NCBI GenBank assembly: GCA_913058575.1
Contig: CAJXRF010000055.1
Coordinates: forward strand, 1 to 37,630
Reading direction: 5' to 3'
Origin: an uncultured Bermanella sp.
GTDB taxonomy: Bacteria > Pseudomonadota > Gammaproteobacteria > Pseudomonadales > Oceanobacteraceae
DNA: 37,630 nt
Shown here: one piece after another, positions 25,664 to 33,680 of the stretch
Position numbering within the stretch: the first letter of the stretch is position 1
How the letters are laid out: each line of letters starts with the position of its first letter
The notes under the pieces: model-generated
Database searches by the model: none
The model's input: the letters and a program-made list of their open reading frames with translations, nothing else
What the model was told of the DNA's origin: nothing
Program-made: the position numbers and the translations under genes

Positions 25664-25799
25664 GAAGCCTCCTGCAGAACGTAAGCGTCTTGTAAACAAA
25701 CCGTATGGATTCTTATTTAAGAGATCAAACTAGACGCACTAATTCAAGTATAGAAGGCGCTTTCTGACTTAGCTAAAAGTTTATATTCAAATTTAGAAT

Positions 25800-25820
25800 A
25801 AAAAAAGGCTCTACCAAGCC
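25800..25820 (-). terminator. Possible terminator overlapping the flgT stop
   Basis: On the minus strand GGCT-TGGTAG-AGCC is followed by seven T (complement of 25800-25806). The stem is only 4 bp, so it is weak, but position and U tract fit the end of the flgP-flgT message. Confidence 0.4.
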
Positions 25821-27004
25821 ACTACAACATCTTCCTGTTGAATGGCGTAACGACCAGCCGTTTTATTTAACTTAGCAATGGCAAACCTGGGTTGAACCTG
25901 AGTAATAGTAGCGGTCACCTTGGTATCCTGAAGTTGAACAAGGTTTTCTTGGTCAAAGTTATAAAAAGTGCTGCTTCTAAATACGGTGAGTTCATCACCT
26001 GGGCGCATGCCCACACTGCCCCCCGTGTCTAATCGAACATAATCCCCATGAGCATCAATTATTTTTGCCATATAAGGCTGACACCCCAAATTAGCATTTA
26101 AATCATCCACCACAGTGGATAAAAGCGTTTTGACTTGGGCACCAAAATCACTTTTCCAAAATACCGGTGTGGCAAACCCTGTTTTATGATGGTCATCATA
26201 GGGCCAAACTCCTTGGGTGGCATAAGTGTTTTGAAACATTAAAGAACCACTAATACCATCATGCACATAAACATCCATGGCAAAATTTCTTAAGCGTTTT
26301 TCGCGAGATAGCCCTAAAAAATCTAAGGGCGCGTCCCATACTCTTCTTGTATCTGCATCAGGGTTAATCATGGCCAAATCACGAATAACACCACTGACCA
26401 CAAACTGCGCCCCAAGCTCTTTGGCCAGCTCAACACTGTTACTTAATTTTTGAAGGTTATTTTGTGAAGAAGGAGCACGGTCAATACTTGAAAACAGCAA
26501 CACATGGCCACTGTCCATGGCATGTAAACGATGCCGACCATTTATGGTGTTGGCCATAACACCAGACAAGCGCTGTTCAATATTTATAAGATGGCCAATG
26601 GAAGACTCTTTAGGGTTTTGCAAAGCAAAACCCGCTACGGCTACGGCCTTTCGGTAGCCATTACCTTGGTTGACCTTACACTGTCCGCCTTCAAAAAATT
26701 CGGCACGAATTTTAACTTCCAAAATCCCTTGATTAATTTTTTCTTCTAAAACTCTAACATGGCGAAACTGACCATTACTTTTTAAACTCATCTGGTCACT
26801 GGTGACTAAACCGTCCACCAACATTTGCGATGAGTGAATAGAGCCACCTAACTGTAAAGAAGCTTGGCGTAATGCATCACGAATCGCTTTATCACGGCTT
26901 TCTTCTAAATCTTTGCTCATGGCAGATGAGCCCACAGCCGTTAATTCAACGGCCACGACATTTACTGCAAAAAGAAAAAAAATAGAAAGCATTATGGAAC
27001 GCAT
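25811..27004 (-). CDS. flgT: Flagellar assembly protein FlgT (H-ring component)
   Basis: The predicted product has 397 residues. ATG at 27004 with GAGG/AGGG upstream opens into a signal peptide (MRSIMLSIFFLFAVNVVA). The longer frame to 27160 runs back over flgP and is rejected. The N-terminal domain (ELTAVGSSAMSKDLEESRDKAI...) resembles the LPP20/FlgT-N fold. The middle domain carries VAVAGFALQNP and AKELGAQFVVSGVIRD. The C-terminal domain has LDTGGSVGMRPGDELTVFR. In Vibrio, FlgT builds the H ring around the L and P rings and helps stator assembly. It follows flgP by 55 bases. Confidence 0.9.
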   Translation of the reverse strand: MRSIMLSIFFLFAVNVVAVELTAVGSSAMSKDLEESRDKAIRDALRQASLQLGGSIHSSQMLVDGLVTSDQMSLKSNGQFRHVRVLEEKINQGILEVKIRAEFFEGGQCKVNQGNGYRKAVAVAGFALQNPKESSIGHLINIEQRLSGVMANTINGRHRLHAMDSGHVLLFSSIDRAPSSQNNLQKLSNSVELAKELGAQFVVSGVIRDLAMINPDADTRRVWDAPLDFLGLSREKRLRNFAMDVYVHDGISGSLMFQNTYATQGVWPYDDHHKTGFATPVFWKSDFGAQVKTLLSTVVDDLNANLGCQPYMAKIIDAHGDYVRLDTGGSVGMRPGDELTVFRSSTFYNFDQENLVQLQDTKVTATITQVQPRFAIAKLNKTAGRYAIQQEDVVVAW

Positions 27005-27059
27005 TATCCCTACCTCTGCTCTCAAATTCATAATGTAACCATGAATGATTAAATGAGTT

Positions 27060-27695
27060 TTAATCGACAAAATAGTGATTGGTTTCGGGAATACTAGATT
27101 GACTTTGTACCCGATTAACATCCTGATAACGACTGGTACGCATGCCACCCCCTTTACCATTTAACATCACTGGTGAGCGGCAATCGGCATTAAAGCGCAT
27201 GCTGTTTTCTGTGGTTAAGCAATTTCTAAAGCCTGCATCTATAACCATTTCTAAAATGGTTTCAACACTGCCATCTTCTTGTACATCAGCAGAGACAACT
27301 CTGGCACCATGAATGAAAGTATCTACATAGCTGCGGAAACTATCGTTTTGTACGACTAAATCTCGCACGGTAGAACTACCGCTTATTTTGGCACCGTATA
27401 CTCGTTCGGCCATAGACCGATAGGCATCTAAGCGACTGGCACGAATGGCCATCAAACGTTGCTGAACTTTACTCTGCCCTTTTGCTCTTGGGTTAATCGC
27501 CCCATAACCCACTACACGTAAAATAAGAGGAGCCACAGGGTCAACTTGAGTTTCCATGGGCTTAAGCAAAGATTCCTGGCCGCCTCCAGCAACATCTTCC
27601 ACTTCTTCCTCGTCGTCCCCAAAGCCCAACATGCTGCAACCTCCTATGGTCAGCAGCAAAAGGGTCATGCCAAGCAACCCTGCCAATTGTTTCAT
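27060..27695 (-). CDS. flgP: Flagellar outer-membrane lipoprotein FlgP (LPP20 family)
   Basis: The predicted product has 211 residues. ATG at 27695 has AAAGGAG 8 bases upstream. A lipoprotein signal ends in TIGGC (Cys20 of this start). An acidic stretch follows (DDEEEVEDV), then the LPP20-type domain: VVGYGAINPRAKGQSKVQQRL, AIRASRLDAYRSMAERVYG and VVSADVQEDGSVETILEM. FlgP with FlgO and FlgT forms outer-membrane-associated flagellar disks or rings. flgO is not present here. The gene has a good FliA promoter at 27747-27773 and is followed by flgT. Confidence 0.9.
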   Translation of the reverse strand: MKQLAGLLGMTLLLLTIGGCSMLGFGDDEEEVEDVAGGGQESLLKPMETQVDPVAPLILRVVGYGAINPRAKGQSKVQQRLMAIRASRLDAYRSMAERVYGAKISGSSTVRDLVVQNDSFRSYVDTFIHGARVVSADVQEDGSVETILEMVIDAGFRNCLTTENSMRFNADCRSPVMLNGKGGGMRTSRYQDVNRVQSQSSIPETNHYFVD

Positions 27696-27746
27696 GCAAA
27701 CACTCCTTTCAAATTCTGGATACACAAACCCCAAGTCTTGAAAAGC

Positions 27747-27773
27747 GTATCGGCCGCTTCAGATTTTTTGTTA
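27747..27773 (-). promoter_or_regulatory. Sigma-28 (FliA) promoter of flgP-flgT
   Basis: On the minus strand TAAC (complement of 27770-27773), exactly 15 bases, then GCCGATAC (complement of 27747-27754) match the flagellar class III consensus TAAA-N15-GCCGATAA in 10 of 12 positions. The leader to the flgP ATG would be about 45 bases. It agrees with the flagellar identity of both downstream genes. Confidence 0.8.
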
Positions 27774-27821
27774 GCTTTTTTCAAGAATAAATCCTCACAC
27801 TCTTTATTCATGGAGCAAGCC

Positions 27822-28742
27822 CTAAGCCCGAGTAAATGAAACCCGAGCTAACTTCCCTGCCATGGAGCGTAGCTGTGAAAACTGATTAATAAAGAGTGCC
27901 AGCATGATCATTGACGCCCCTATCCATGTATCAGCCGATAGTCTTTCGTTAGCCAAATAACTGCCCAAAAGCAATGCTAACACCGGAGTAATGAGGGTTA
28001 TCAGCGACACGTTGGCAGCCGTCATATTGTTCAATAAATAAAAGTAGCCAATGAAACCCGCCACCGACCCGAACGTTGCCAAATAAGCAACCGCTGACAT
28101 AGACGTCAGGCTAATTTCATCCGGCAAAGGGCCACTAAAATTGATCCATACCAAAGCATAAACCGGTGCCGATAGAATAAGTGCCCCTGTGGTTTGTGCC
28201 AACGGATGAATGATGCCTTGATTAGGTGACAGTTGAAAACGTTGTAATAAAACCGAACTAAGCCCATGTAAGTTCACCCCTAGCAATAACACCAACAATG
28301 CCAATACCATTTCATAACCCAAACTAATTTGATGAGAAAATATTGTGTATAAGCCCCATACCGCCAGCAGCATGCACAACAAACGGCTTAAACCGATGGT
28401 GGAATTGGGAATTAATTTCCAAGCATAAATACACACCACCAATGGCGCTAAACCCCACACAACAGCGATCAAACCACTGGGGAGGATTTGTGCAGCCCAA
28501 TACACACACAGCATGGCACCGCTAATGGCCATGGCGCCTAAGGCATAACTGTTTAGCGCGGCACGTGTCCATAGCACCTTAATGCCCATCATTTTCACTA
28601 ATGCAATACACAACACTAGGCTTAACCACATGCGAATGGCCAACGCCTGTATAAAGTCTAACGAATCCACACTGAAGCGGATGCCTAGTGGCGTGGTAGA
28701 CCAAATTAGCACCACTGCGATATAGACTGAGGCAAGCCTCAT
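27822..28742 (-). CDS. EamA/DMT-family transporter
   Basis: The protein has 306 residues and about ten transmembrane helices arranged as two five-helix EamA repeats. The first repeat opens with VYIAVVLIWSTTPLGIRFSVD, the family-typical entry. The second contains ATFGSVAGFIGYFYLLN and ITLITPVLALLLGSYLANERL, the conserved end of an EamA repeat. It is probably an inner-membrane exporter or importer of small metabolites; substrate cannot be told. GGGAG is placed well before the ATG. A perfect 13-bp palindrome lies just upstream at 28756-28768. Transcription is presumably independent of flgP-flgT, since the FliA promoter lies between. Confidence 0.9.
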   Translation of the reverse strand: MRLASVYIAVVLIWSTTPLGIRFSVDSLDFIQALAIRMWLSLVLCIALVKMMGIKVLWTRAALNSYALGAMAISGAMLCVYWAAQILPSGLIAVVWGLAPLVVCIYAWKLIPNSTIGLSRLLCMLLAVWGLYTIFSHQISLGYEMVLALLVLLLGVNLHGLSSVLLQRFQLSPNQGIIHPLAQTTGALILSAPVYALVWINFSGPLPDEISLTSMSAVAYLATFGSVAGFIGYFYLLNNMTAANVSLITLITPVLALLLGSYLANERLSADTWIGASMIMLALFINQFSQLRSMAGKLARVSFTRA

Positions 28743-28755
28743 GATTTTCTCCCTG

Positions 28756-28768
28756 ACGCCATTGGCGT
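28756..28768. promoter_or_regulatory. Perfect palindrome upstream of eamA
   Basis: ACGCCA-T-TGGCGT is a perfect 13-bp palindrome lying directly before the ribosome-binding site (about 28748-28753) of the minus-strand transporter gene. It could be a repressor operator or a 5'-leader hairpin. No known regulator is recognised. Confidence 0.4.
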
Positions 28769-28852
28769 ATTAACACACTTTTTAAATTGTGGGCTTTAAC
28801 GAGTAAAATATTTCAAAAAGGCGCTAAGAAAATAAGAAGACAATTATTGCAG

Positions 28853-29024
28853 CATCGCCACTCTCCTCCTCCCTTACGCTCGAGACAAAGCGTGGCATTT
28901 TGTTCGTCCTGAACGTCACCACTCTCCTCATCCCTTACGTTCGAGACAAAGCGTGGCATTTCGTTCGTCCTGAACGTCACCACTCTCCTCATCCCTGACT
29001 CCGTGGCATTTCGTTCGTCCTGAA
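28853..29024. repeat. Three 61-bp tandem repeats
   Basis: Unit 1 is 28853-28913, unit 2 28914-28974 and unit 3 28975-29024. Units 1 and 2 differ at only a few bases. Unit 3 lacks 11 bases in the middle. Every unit ends with the hairpin CGTTC-GTCCT-GAACG (TGTTC in unit 1), and units 1 and 2 also carry an internal ACG[CT]TCGAGAC that can pair with GAACGT. On the minus strand each hairpin loop reads AGGAC. There is no spacer variation, so it is not CRISPR. It may be an intergenic repeat family or part of a structured RNA. Confidence 0.85.
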
Positions 29025-29028
29025 CGTA

Positions 29029-29056
29029 AAAAACCGCGGACTAGGCCGCGGTTTTT
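29029..29056. terminator. Strong bidirectional intrinsic terminator after the tandem repeats
   Basis: AAAAACCGCGG (29029-29039) pairs perfectly with CCGCGGTTTTT (29046-29056) around a 6-base loop, with T tracts in both directions. No annotated gene reads into it from either side, which suggests an unannotated transcript: plus strand through the repeats, or minus strand from the 29.1-29.3 kb region. Confidence 0.85.
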
Positions 29057-29363
29057 GAAATTTCTGAGCTACTAAATTTAACTCAATTCGAAAACACGAC
29101 CGTTTGTCTACGAAGCCATTTACAGGCTCGCATGAAAAACACCGGAATTCGAAAGTCATTAATTTTTTGCATGACAGGACTATATGCGTGCCACATAGAC
29201 AGCGCAAGTATTAAATATCAGCCAGTACCCAATCAGTGCCTGCCAAGTTTTCATTAAACTGGTTTTCCTTATGCTATTTAGAACTAAAGGATAACCGGGC
29301 ATTTTCTCTTCTTTAACTATTATTAATGAACTAGTGGCAAATTTTCTTCGAAGGGACGGGTTC

Positions 29364-31076
29364 ATGAATAACAAGATTCTATTGGGGGTAGCAATTTCCA
29401 TTGCTTCATTACATAGTAATGCTGTGCCATTTCAAGTATTAGATGCCCGAAGCATGGCAATGGGAGGGACCGGAGTTGCTTCAGCTCAAATATCCACTAT
29501 GGTCCCCTTTAATCCTGCATTACTAGCCACATACCGAGCAGACGATCATTTTAGCCTAACCTTTCCTCGCTTAGGTCTGTTCGGGTCCGATGAAGACGAC
29601 TTTATTGATGCCGTTACTGATTTTGATGATGCAAATTACTTTGATGATTTTGATGTCACCATCAATTCTGTAAGTAGTGATGTAGATAATTTAAGCGGTG
29701 CACTAGATGGGACTACTGCTGGAGACAATGGCGTTACAGCTGCACTTTCAAACGTCACCACTTCTATCGACAACAGCACAACCATCGCTCAATCCGACTT
29801 AGATACACTTGATACAACTAACTCAAACAGTTCAATTAGCTTATTTAGCAGCTCTACAACATCCTTGCAAACCAACGCAGGCACTAATGGAGCCTTAACT
29901 AGAAATGTTATTGCATTAAATGATGGGCTAGATAGTTTAAGTGGAAAGGCACTACGGGGGGGCTTCGGAGGTGGGTTAAGCTTTGCAATTCCTAGCAAAT
30001 CCTTTGGCATCTCAGTAAGTATTGACTCAACCGTCACTGGTTCAGGGCTACTTACTATATTAGAAAAGGATACTCAACTGTTGGTTGATTACACCACAGC
30101 CACAGGTGGATACGTAGATGTTTCAGCCACATTTGCTGATGATTTGGTGAATTTTAGCGCCTTAACTGTAAAGCTTGCCGCCTTTACAAGTGACCCTGTT
30201 AACAATCCTATTCTTACAGGCGCCGAAGCTGCTGCCCTTGATTTATTTGTTCTTGGGCAAGATGGCGATGCAAGTACAGCAGATACTGGAAGCATTGCGG
30301 CATCCGAAGCTGCAGTAAGTAATTACAGTGCAAATGATGCTGATGGCAATCCATTAATTAGTAATAATAATTTTGTTGGTGATGATCCTGACCTAGTATC
30401 AACCGCACACTTTTTTGGTATTGCTGTAACCGATATATCTCTTGGAATAGGAAGAATGTTTAATATCCAAGATCAGAACATCGCGATAGGAATTACACCG
30501 AAATTACAACGGGTAGATGTATTTGATGTTATTTATCAATTGGATGGTGAAGATCAAAATGGTTTAGAAGTAGATTTTGATGATATTGAAGTGGATGACT
30601 ACCATAAAGAATTTACTGAGTTTAACTTAGACGCGGGTATAGCTTATCGGTTTGGCGAAAGCGAACGCTGGCAAGTTGCGGGCTCTTTAAAAAATATTAT
30701 GTCTAAAAGCTACACCTCCGTTACAGGGAAAAAAATAGACTTAAACACTATGGCTAGGGCAGGGTTAAGTTATGAAAATACCGACTTTTGGTTAAAGCCA
30801 AAATTAGCAATGGACTTAGATCTTACTGAAAATGAACCAACTGCATTTGAAGACCCTACTAGATACTTTGGTTTTGGTGCTGAGATTGATTTATTCCGCA
30901 CGATACAATTACGCGGAGGCTACAGAACTAATCTATCGGGCACAGATCAAGAAGTTATTTCTATTGGAATTGGTTTTTCACCGCTTGTGGTCCACTTTGA
31001 CCTAGCTGTCATGGCAAATCCAAACGACCCAGAAAAGGAAGCTGGGGCTGCATTTGAGATGGGGGTAGAATTCTAA
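29364..31076 (+). CDS. TraF-like (TraF_2 type) outer-membrane barrel protein
   Basis: The predicted product has 570 residues. ATG at 29364 has AAGGGACGGG upstream and opens into a signal peptide (MNNKILLGVAISIASLHSNA); the frame from 29334 is not needed. The first mature residues, DARSMAMGGTGVASA then FNPALLA and FSLTFPRLG, are typical of the family usually labelled conjugal transfer protein TraF (PF13729) and resemble FadL-type barrels. The C-terminal half is a barrel with GFGAEIDLFRTIQLRGGYR, ending in Phe (GVEF). A Ser/Thr/Asn/Asp-rich low-complexity stretch at about residues 85-190 looks like a surface loop or insertion. No conjugation genes are near, so the family name should not be read as function. 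Confidence 0.8.
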   Translation: MNNKILLGVAISIASLHSNAVPFQVLDARSMAMGGTGVASAQISTMVPFNPALLATYRADDHFSLTFPRLGLFGSDEDDFIDAVTDFDDANYFDDFDVTINSVSSDVDNLSGALDGTTAGDNGVTAALSNVTTSIDNSTTIAQSDLDTLDTTNSNSSISLFSSSTTSLQTNAGTNGALTRNVIALNDGLDSLSGKALRGGFGGGLSFAIPSKSFGISVSIDSTVTGSGLLTILEKDTQLLVDYTTATGGYVDVSATFADDLVNFSALTVKLAAFTSDPVNNPILTGAEAAALDLFVLGQDGDASTADTGSIAASEAAVSNYSANDADGNPLISNNNFVGDDPDLVSTAHFFGIAVTDISLGIGRMFNIQDQNIAIGITPKLQRVDVFDVIYQLDGEDQNGLEVDFDDIEVDDYHKEFTEFNLDAGIAYRFGESERWQVAGSLKNIMSKSYTSVTGKKIDLNTMARAGLSYENTDFWLKPKLAMDLDLTENEPTAFEDPTRYFGFGAEIDLFRTIQLRGGYRTNLSGTDQEVISIGIGFSPLVVHFDLAVMANPNDPEKEAGAAFEMGVEF

Positions 31077-31094
31077 ATTCTTTCTAAGTTAAGC

Positions 31095-31121
31095 AATAAT
31101 ACGGGCCTTAGGCCCGTTATT
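31095..31121 (+). terminator. Terminator-like hairpin after the traF-like gene
   Basis: ACGGGCC (31101-31107) and GGCCCGT (31111-31117) form a tight stem with a 3-base loop, extended by AATA/TATT around a 2-base bulge. A short T-poor tail follows, so efficiency is uncertain, but the position 19 bases past the stop fits a transcript end. Confidence 0.6.
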
Positions 31122-31188
31122 AAGTTTAGAATATTGCTCGAGAATCTCCTACCTGTACAATAACCCTAAATCTTAAATTTAAGTAATC

Positions 31189-32433
31189 ATGAAAACCTAC
31201 CTAGTGGGCGGCGCCGTTCGCGATCAACTATTAAACATTAAAAGCAAAGACCGCGACTGGGTGGTGGTGGGCAGCACCAGTGATGAAATGCTGCAACGAG
31301 GCTTTAAACAAGTGGGGGCGGACTTTCCGGTTTTTTTGCACCCTAAAAGCCAAGAAGAATATGCCTTAGCTCGCACCGAGCGTAAGCAAGGTCATGGTTA
31401 CCAAGGTTTTACGGTTCACTTCTCTGAAGATGTGACCCTTGAAGAGGATTTAATTCGCCGTGACCTTACCATTAATGCCATGGCTAAGGATGAGGCGGGC
31501 AATATTGTTGATCCTTTCATGGGTCAGCAAGATTTAACCAATAAAGTATTGCGCCATGTGAGCCCAGCTTTTCAGGAAGACCCTTTAAGGGTATTAAGAG
31601 TGGCGCGTTTCACTGCACGTTTTCATCACCTTGGCTTTACCATTGCGCCTGAAACCTTGTCCTTAATGCAAGACATTTCCAATAGTGGTGAACTTGCCCA
31701 TTTAACCGCTGAACGAGTGTGGGTAGAAACTGAACGGGCACTTACTGAAAAAAGCCCTTGGGTATTTTTTGAAGTGCTAAAAGATTGTCACGCCTTAAAA
31801 ACTTGTTACCCAGAGCTAGATACCCTATTCGGAGTTCCACAACCTCCCCAGCATCATCCTGAAATAGACACGGGTCTTCACAGTATTATGGTGCTAAAAC
31901 AAGCAAGCCTATTAAGCGCAGATCCTGCTGTACGTTTTGCTGCCCTTATGCATGATTTAGGAAAAGGTCTTACGCCAAAAGAAAACTGGCCAAAGCACAT
32001 AAAACACGAAGTACTTGGTTTGCCGTTGATTAATAAAATGTGTGACCGGCTGCGTATCCCTAATCGGTTCAGAGAACTCACCCTAAAAGTAGCGCAGTTT
32101 CACACTCATGCTCACAAGGCTTTCGAATTAAAAGCCAGTACCCTTTGGAAATTATTCAAACAAACCGACGCACTTCGAAAGCCAGAGCGCTTTGATGAAA
32201 TTTTGTTAGCTTGCATGGCCGACAGTCAAGGAAGAACTGGCTTTGAAGAGAGGCCTTATCCACAAGCCGCTTATTTAAAAGACATGTTTTTAGCCGCACA
32301 AAGTGTTGACATTAAAGACTTAGTCGCACAGGGCATTGAAGGGGCACAACTAGGTCAAGCTATCGAAGAGGCTCGTATTGCGGCCATTGCTGCAGCCAAA
32401 AAGAAACACCAAGAGCAAAACTCTAATGCCTGA
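31189..32433 (+). CDS. cca: CCA-adding tRNA nucleotidyltransferase
   Basis: The protein has 414 residues, a class II enzyme that adds or repairs the tRNA 3' CCA. The catalytic head shows VGGAVRDQLL (near 6), KDRDWVVVGS with the two metal-binding carboxylates (near 20), RRDLTINAMA (near 89) and DPLRVLRVARF (near 130). The HD phosphohydrolase domain of the bifunctional enterobacterial type follows, with ALMHDLGKG (near 251). Length equals that of E. coli Cca. The stop overlaps the next gene by 8 bases. Confidence 0.97.
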   Translation: MKTYLVGGAVRDQLLNIKSKDRDWVVVGSTSDEMLQRGFKQVGADFPVFLHPKSQEEYALARTERKQGHGYQGFTVHFSEDVTLEEDLIRRDLTINAMAKDEAGNIVDPFMGQQDLTNKVLRHVSPAFQEDPLRVLRVARFTARFHHLGFTIAPETLSLMQDISNSGELAHLTAERVWVETERALTEKSPWVFFEVLKDCHALKTCYPELDTLFGVPQPPQHHPEIDTGLHSIMVLKQASLLSADPAVRFAALMHDLGKGLTPKENWPKHIKHEVLGLPLINKMCDRLRIPNRFRELTLKVAQFHTHAHKAFELKASTLWKLFKQTDALRKPERFDEILLACMADSQGRTGFEERPYPQAAYLKDMFLAAQSVDIKDLVAQGIEGAQLGQAIEEARIAAIAAAKKKHQEQNSNA

Positions 32434-33184
32434 ATTAAGAAAGCAGACAACTGAAGCACCTAAAACTGCGCTCATCACTGGCGGGGCCCATCGAATTGGC
32501 GCAGCTATTATAAAAGCACTTCACCAGCAAGGATTTGATATATTTTTACATTTTTCAAATAGTCACGCTGCCGCCCAAGCACTACAAAAATCGCTTAATG
32601 GGCAGCGTTCAAATTCTTGTTTTATTTTTTCCTGTGATTTATCTGAAAATGAAGCGCCTCAGAAAATATCTCAATGGCTTTTGCAACATATAAACTCCTT
32701 GGACCTGCTTATTAATAACGCCTCGGTTTTTTATGACACCCCTTGGCAAACTGCCACCTATGATGACTGGCAAAAAATGATGAGCATCAATAGCCAAAGC
32801 CCATTTTTTTTAACGCAAGCACTGCTGCCTTTACTTAGCAAAACCAGCGGGCAAGTTATTAATCTGATTGATATTCATGTGGAACGTGGCTTAGCAAAGC
32901 ACCCTATCTACTGTGCCAGTAAAGCCGCCTTGAAAAGCTTAACGCTATCACTGGCAAAAGACCTTAAAGGCAAAGTACGCTGTAACGGCATTAGCCCTGG
33001 GGCAATATTATGGCCAGAACAAGAAAATAATTTAGAAGCACAACAAGAAATTATTAATAAAATCCCCTTGGGGCATTTAGGGGATGTACAAGATATCAGT
33101 GATACGGTTTTATTTTTGATGAACAATTCTTACATTAACGGACAAATTATCAATATAGATGGTGGGCGTACGCTTCATAGCTAG
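32426..33184 (+). CDS. folM: Pteridine reductase (FolM-like short-chain dehydrogenase)
   Basis: The predicted product has 252 residues. ATG at 32426 overlaps the cca end; the frame back to 32378 lies within cca. The cofactor loop reads TGGAHRIG, with the Arg typical of pteridine reductases. NNAS, catalytic YCASK (near 165) and the characteristic SPGAILWPE follow. NADPH-dependent reduction of dihydropterins (dihydrofolate or dihydromonapterin) is expected. folK and folB lie immediately downstream on the opposite strand, a folate-themed neighbourhood that supports the call. The exact substrate, and so the folM symbol, is inferred. Confidence 0.82.
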   Translation: MPELRKQTTEAPKTALITGGAHRIGAAIIKALHQQGFDIFLHFSNSHAAAQALQKSLNGQRSNSCFIFSCDLSENEAPQKISQWLLQHINSLDLLINNASVFYDTPWQTATYDDWQKMMSINSQSPFFLTQALLPLLSKTSGQVINLIDIHVERGLAKHPIYCASKAALKSLTLSLAKDLKGKVRCNGISPGAILWPEQENNLEAQQEIINKIPLGHLGDVQDISDTVLFLMNNSYINGQIINIDGGRTLHS

Positions 33185-33193
33185 CCCTTGCCA

Positions 33194-33679
33194 TCAATGT
33201 AAATCTACCTGCCAAAGCTTTTGTTTCTCTTTATCGTAAAAAAACCACAAACGCGCATAGCTGACTTTTAATTCAGGGTGAAGCGCATCACCTGATATAT
33301 CAGCCATGGGCAATAACACAAATGCATTTTTAGTAATTTCATCTCGCGGCAGTTGCACGCCGTCAATATCGCCAACTAAATCATCGTAGGTGAGTATATC
33401 AATATCCAGCGTTCGACCACTAAACTTAGGGCCGCTCCGCTCGCGACCATGTTTATCCTCAATGGCCTTTAAGGCTTTATTCAATTCACCGACTGTTAGC
33501 TTTGTGGTGAAGCGGGCCACTAAATTGTAAAAATTATCGCCATCAAACCCCACCGACTCGCTTTCATAAATAGGGGATAATACAACGTCAGAAAAATGTA
33601 AGGCCAACTCTTGCAAACAAGCCGCTATATTTTTTTGCTTATCTATATTGCTGCCTATGCTGACATACACGCAGGCCAT
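33194..33679 (-). CDS. folK: 2-amino-4-hydroxy-6-hydroxymethyldihydropteridine pyrophosphokinase
   Basis: The protein has 161 residues and transfers pyrophosphate from ATP to 6-hydroxymethyl-dihydropterin, the step before dihydropteroate synthase. Motifs: YVSIGSNIDKQ (near 5), the ATP/Mg signature RERSGPKFSGRTLDIDIL (near 79-96, including the two metal Asp residues) and NAFVLLPMADI (near 117). The GPRWGPRTLDLDIL-like motif is conserved but with KFSG replacing RWGP-type residues. It begins 1 base after the folB stop, so translation is coupled. It converges on the pteridine reductase with 9 bases between. Confidence 0.94.
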   Translation of the reverse strand: MACVYVSIGSNIDKQKNIAACLQELALHFSDVVLSPIYESESVGFDGDNFYNLVARFTTKLTVGELNKALKAIEDKHGRERSGPKFSGRTLDIDILTYDDLVGDIDGVQLPRDEITKNAFVLLPMADISGDALHPELKVSYARLWFFYDKEKQKLWQVDLH

Positions 33680-33680
33680 A

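Larger units (their letters stand above)
28743..29363. other. Intergenic region eamA / traF-like gene
   Basis: These 621 bp contain no believable gene. They hold the palindrome at 28756-28768, the 61-bp tandem repeats at 28853-29024, a strong terminator at 29029-29056 and, beyond it, about 300 AT-rich bases with the promoter region of the traF-like gene. Two minus-strand frames of about 72 codons here lack ribosome-binding sites and run through the terminator hairpin or the opposite promoter, so I do not call them. Confidence 0.6.

Noticed and set aside
28853-29024. CRISPR array
   Set aside because: The repeats are contiguous 61-bp units without unique spacers, and no cas genes are present.
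28989-29401. Two minus-strand frames of about 72 codons before the traF-like gene
   Set aside because: No ribosome-binding sites; one runs through the terminator hairpin and repeats, the other overlaps the traF-like start antisense.
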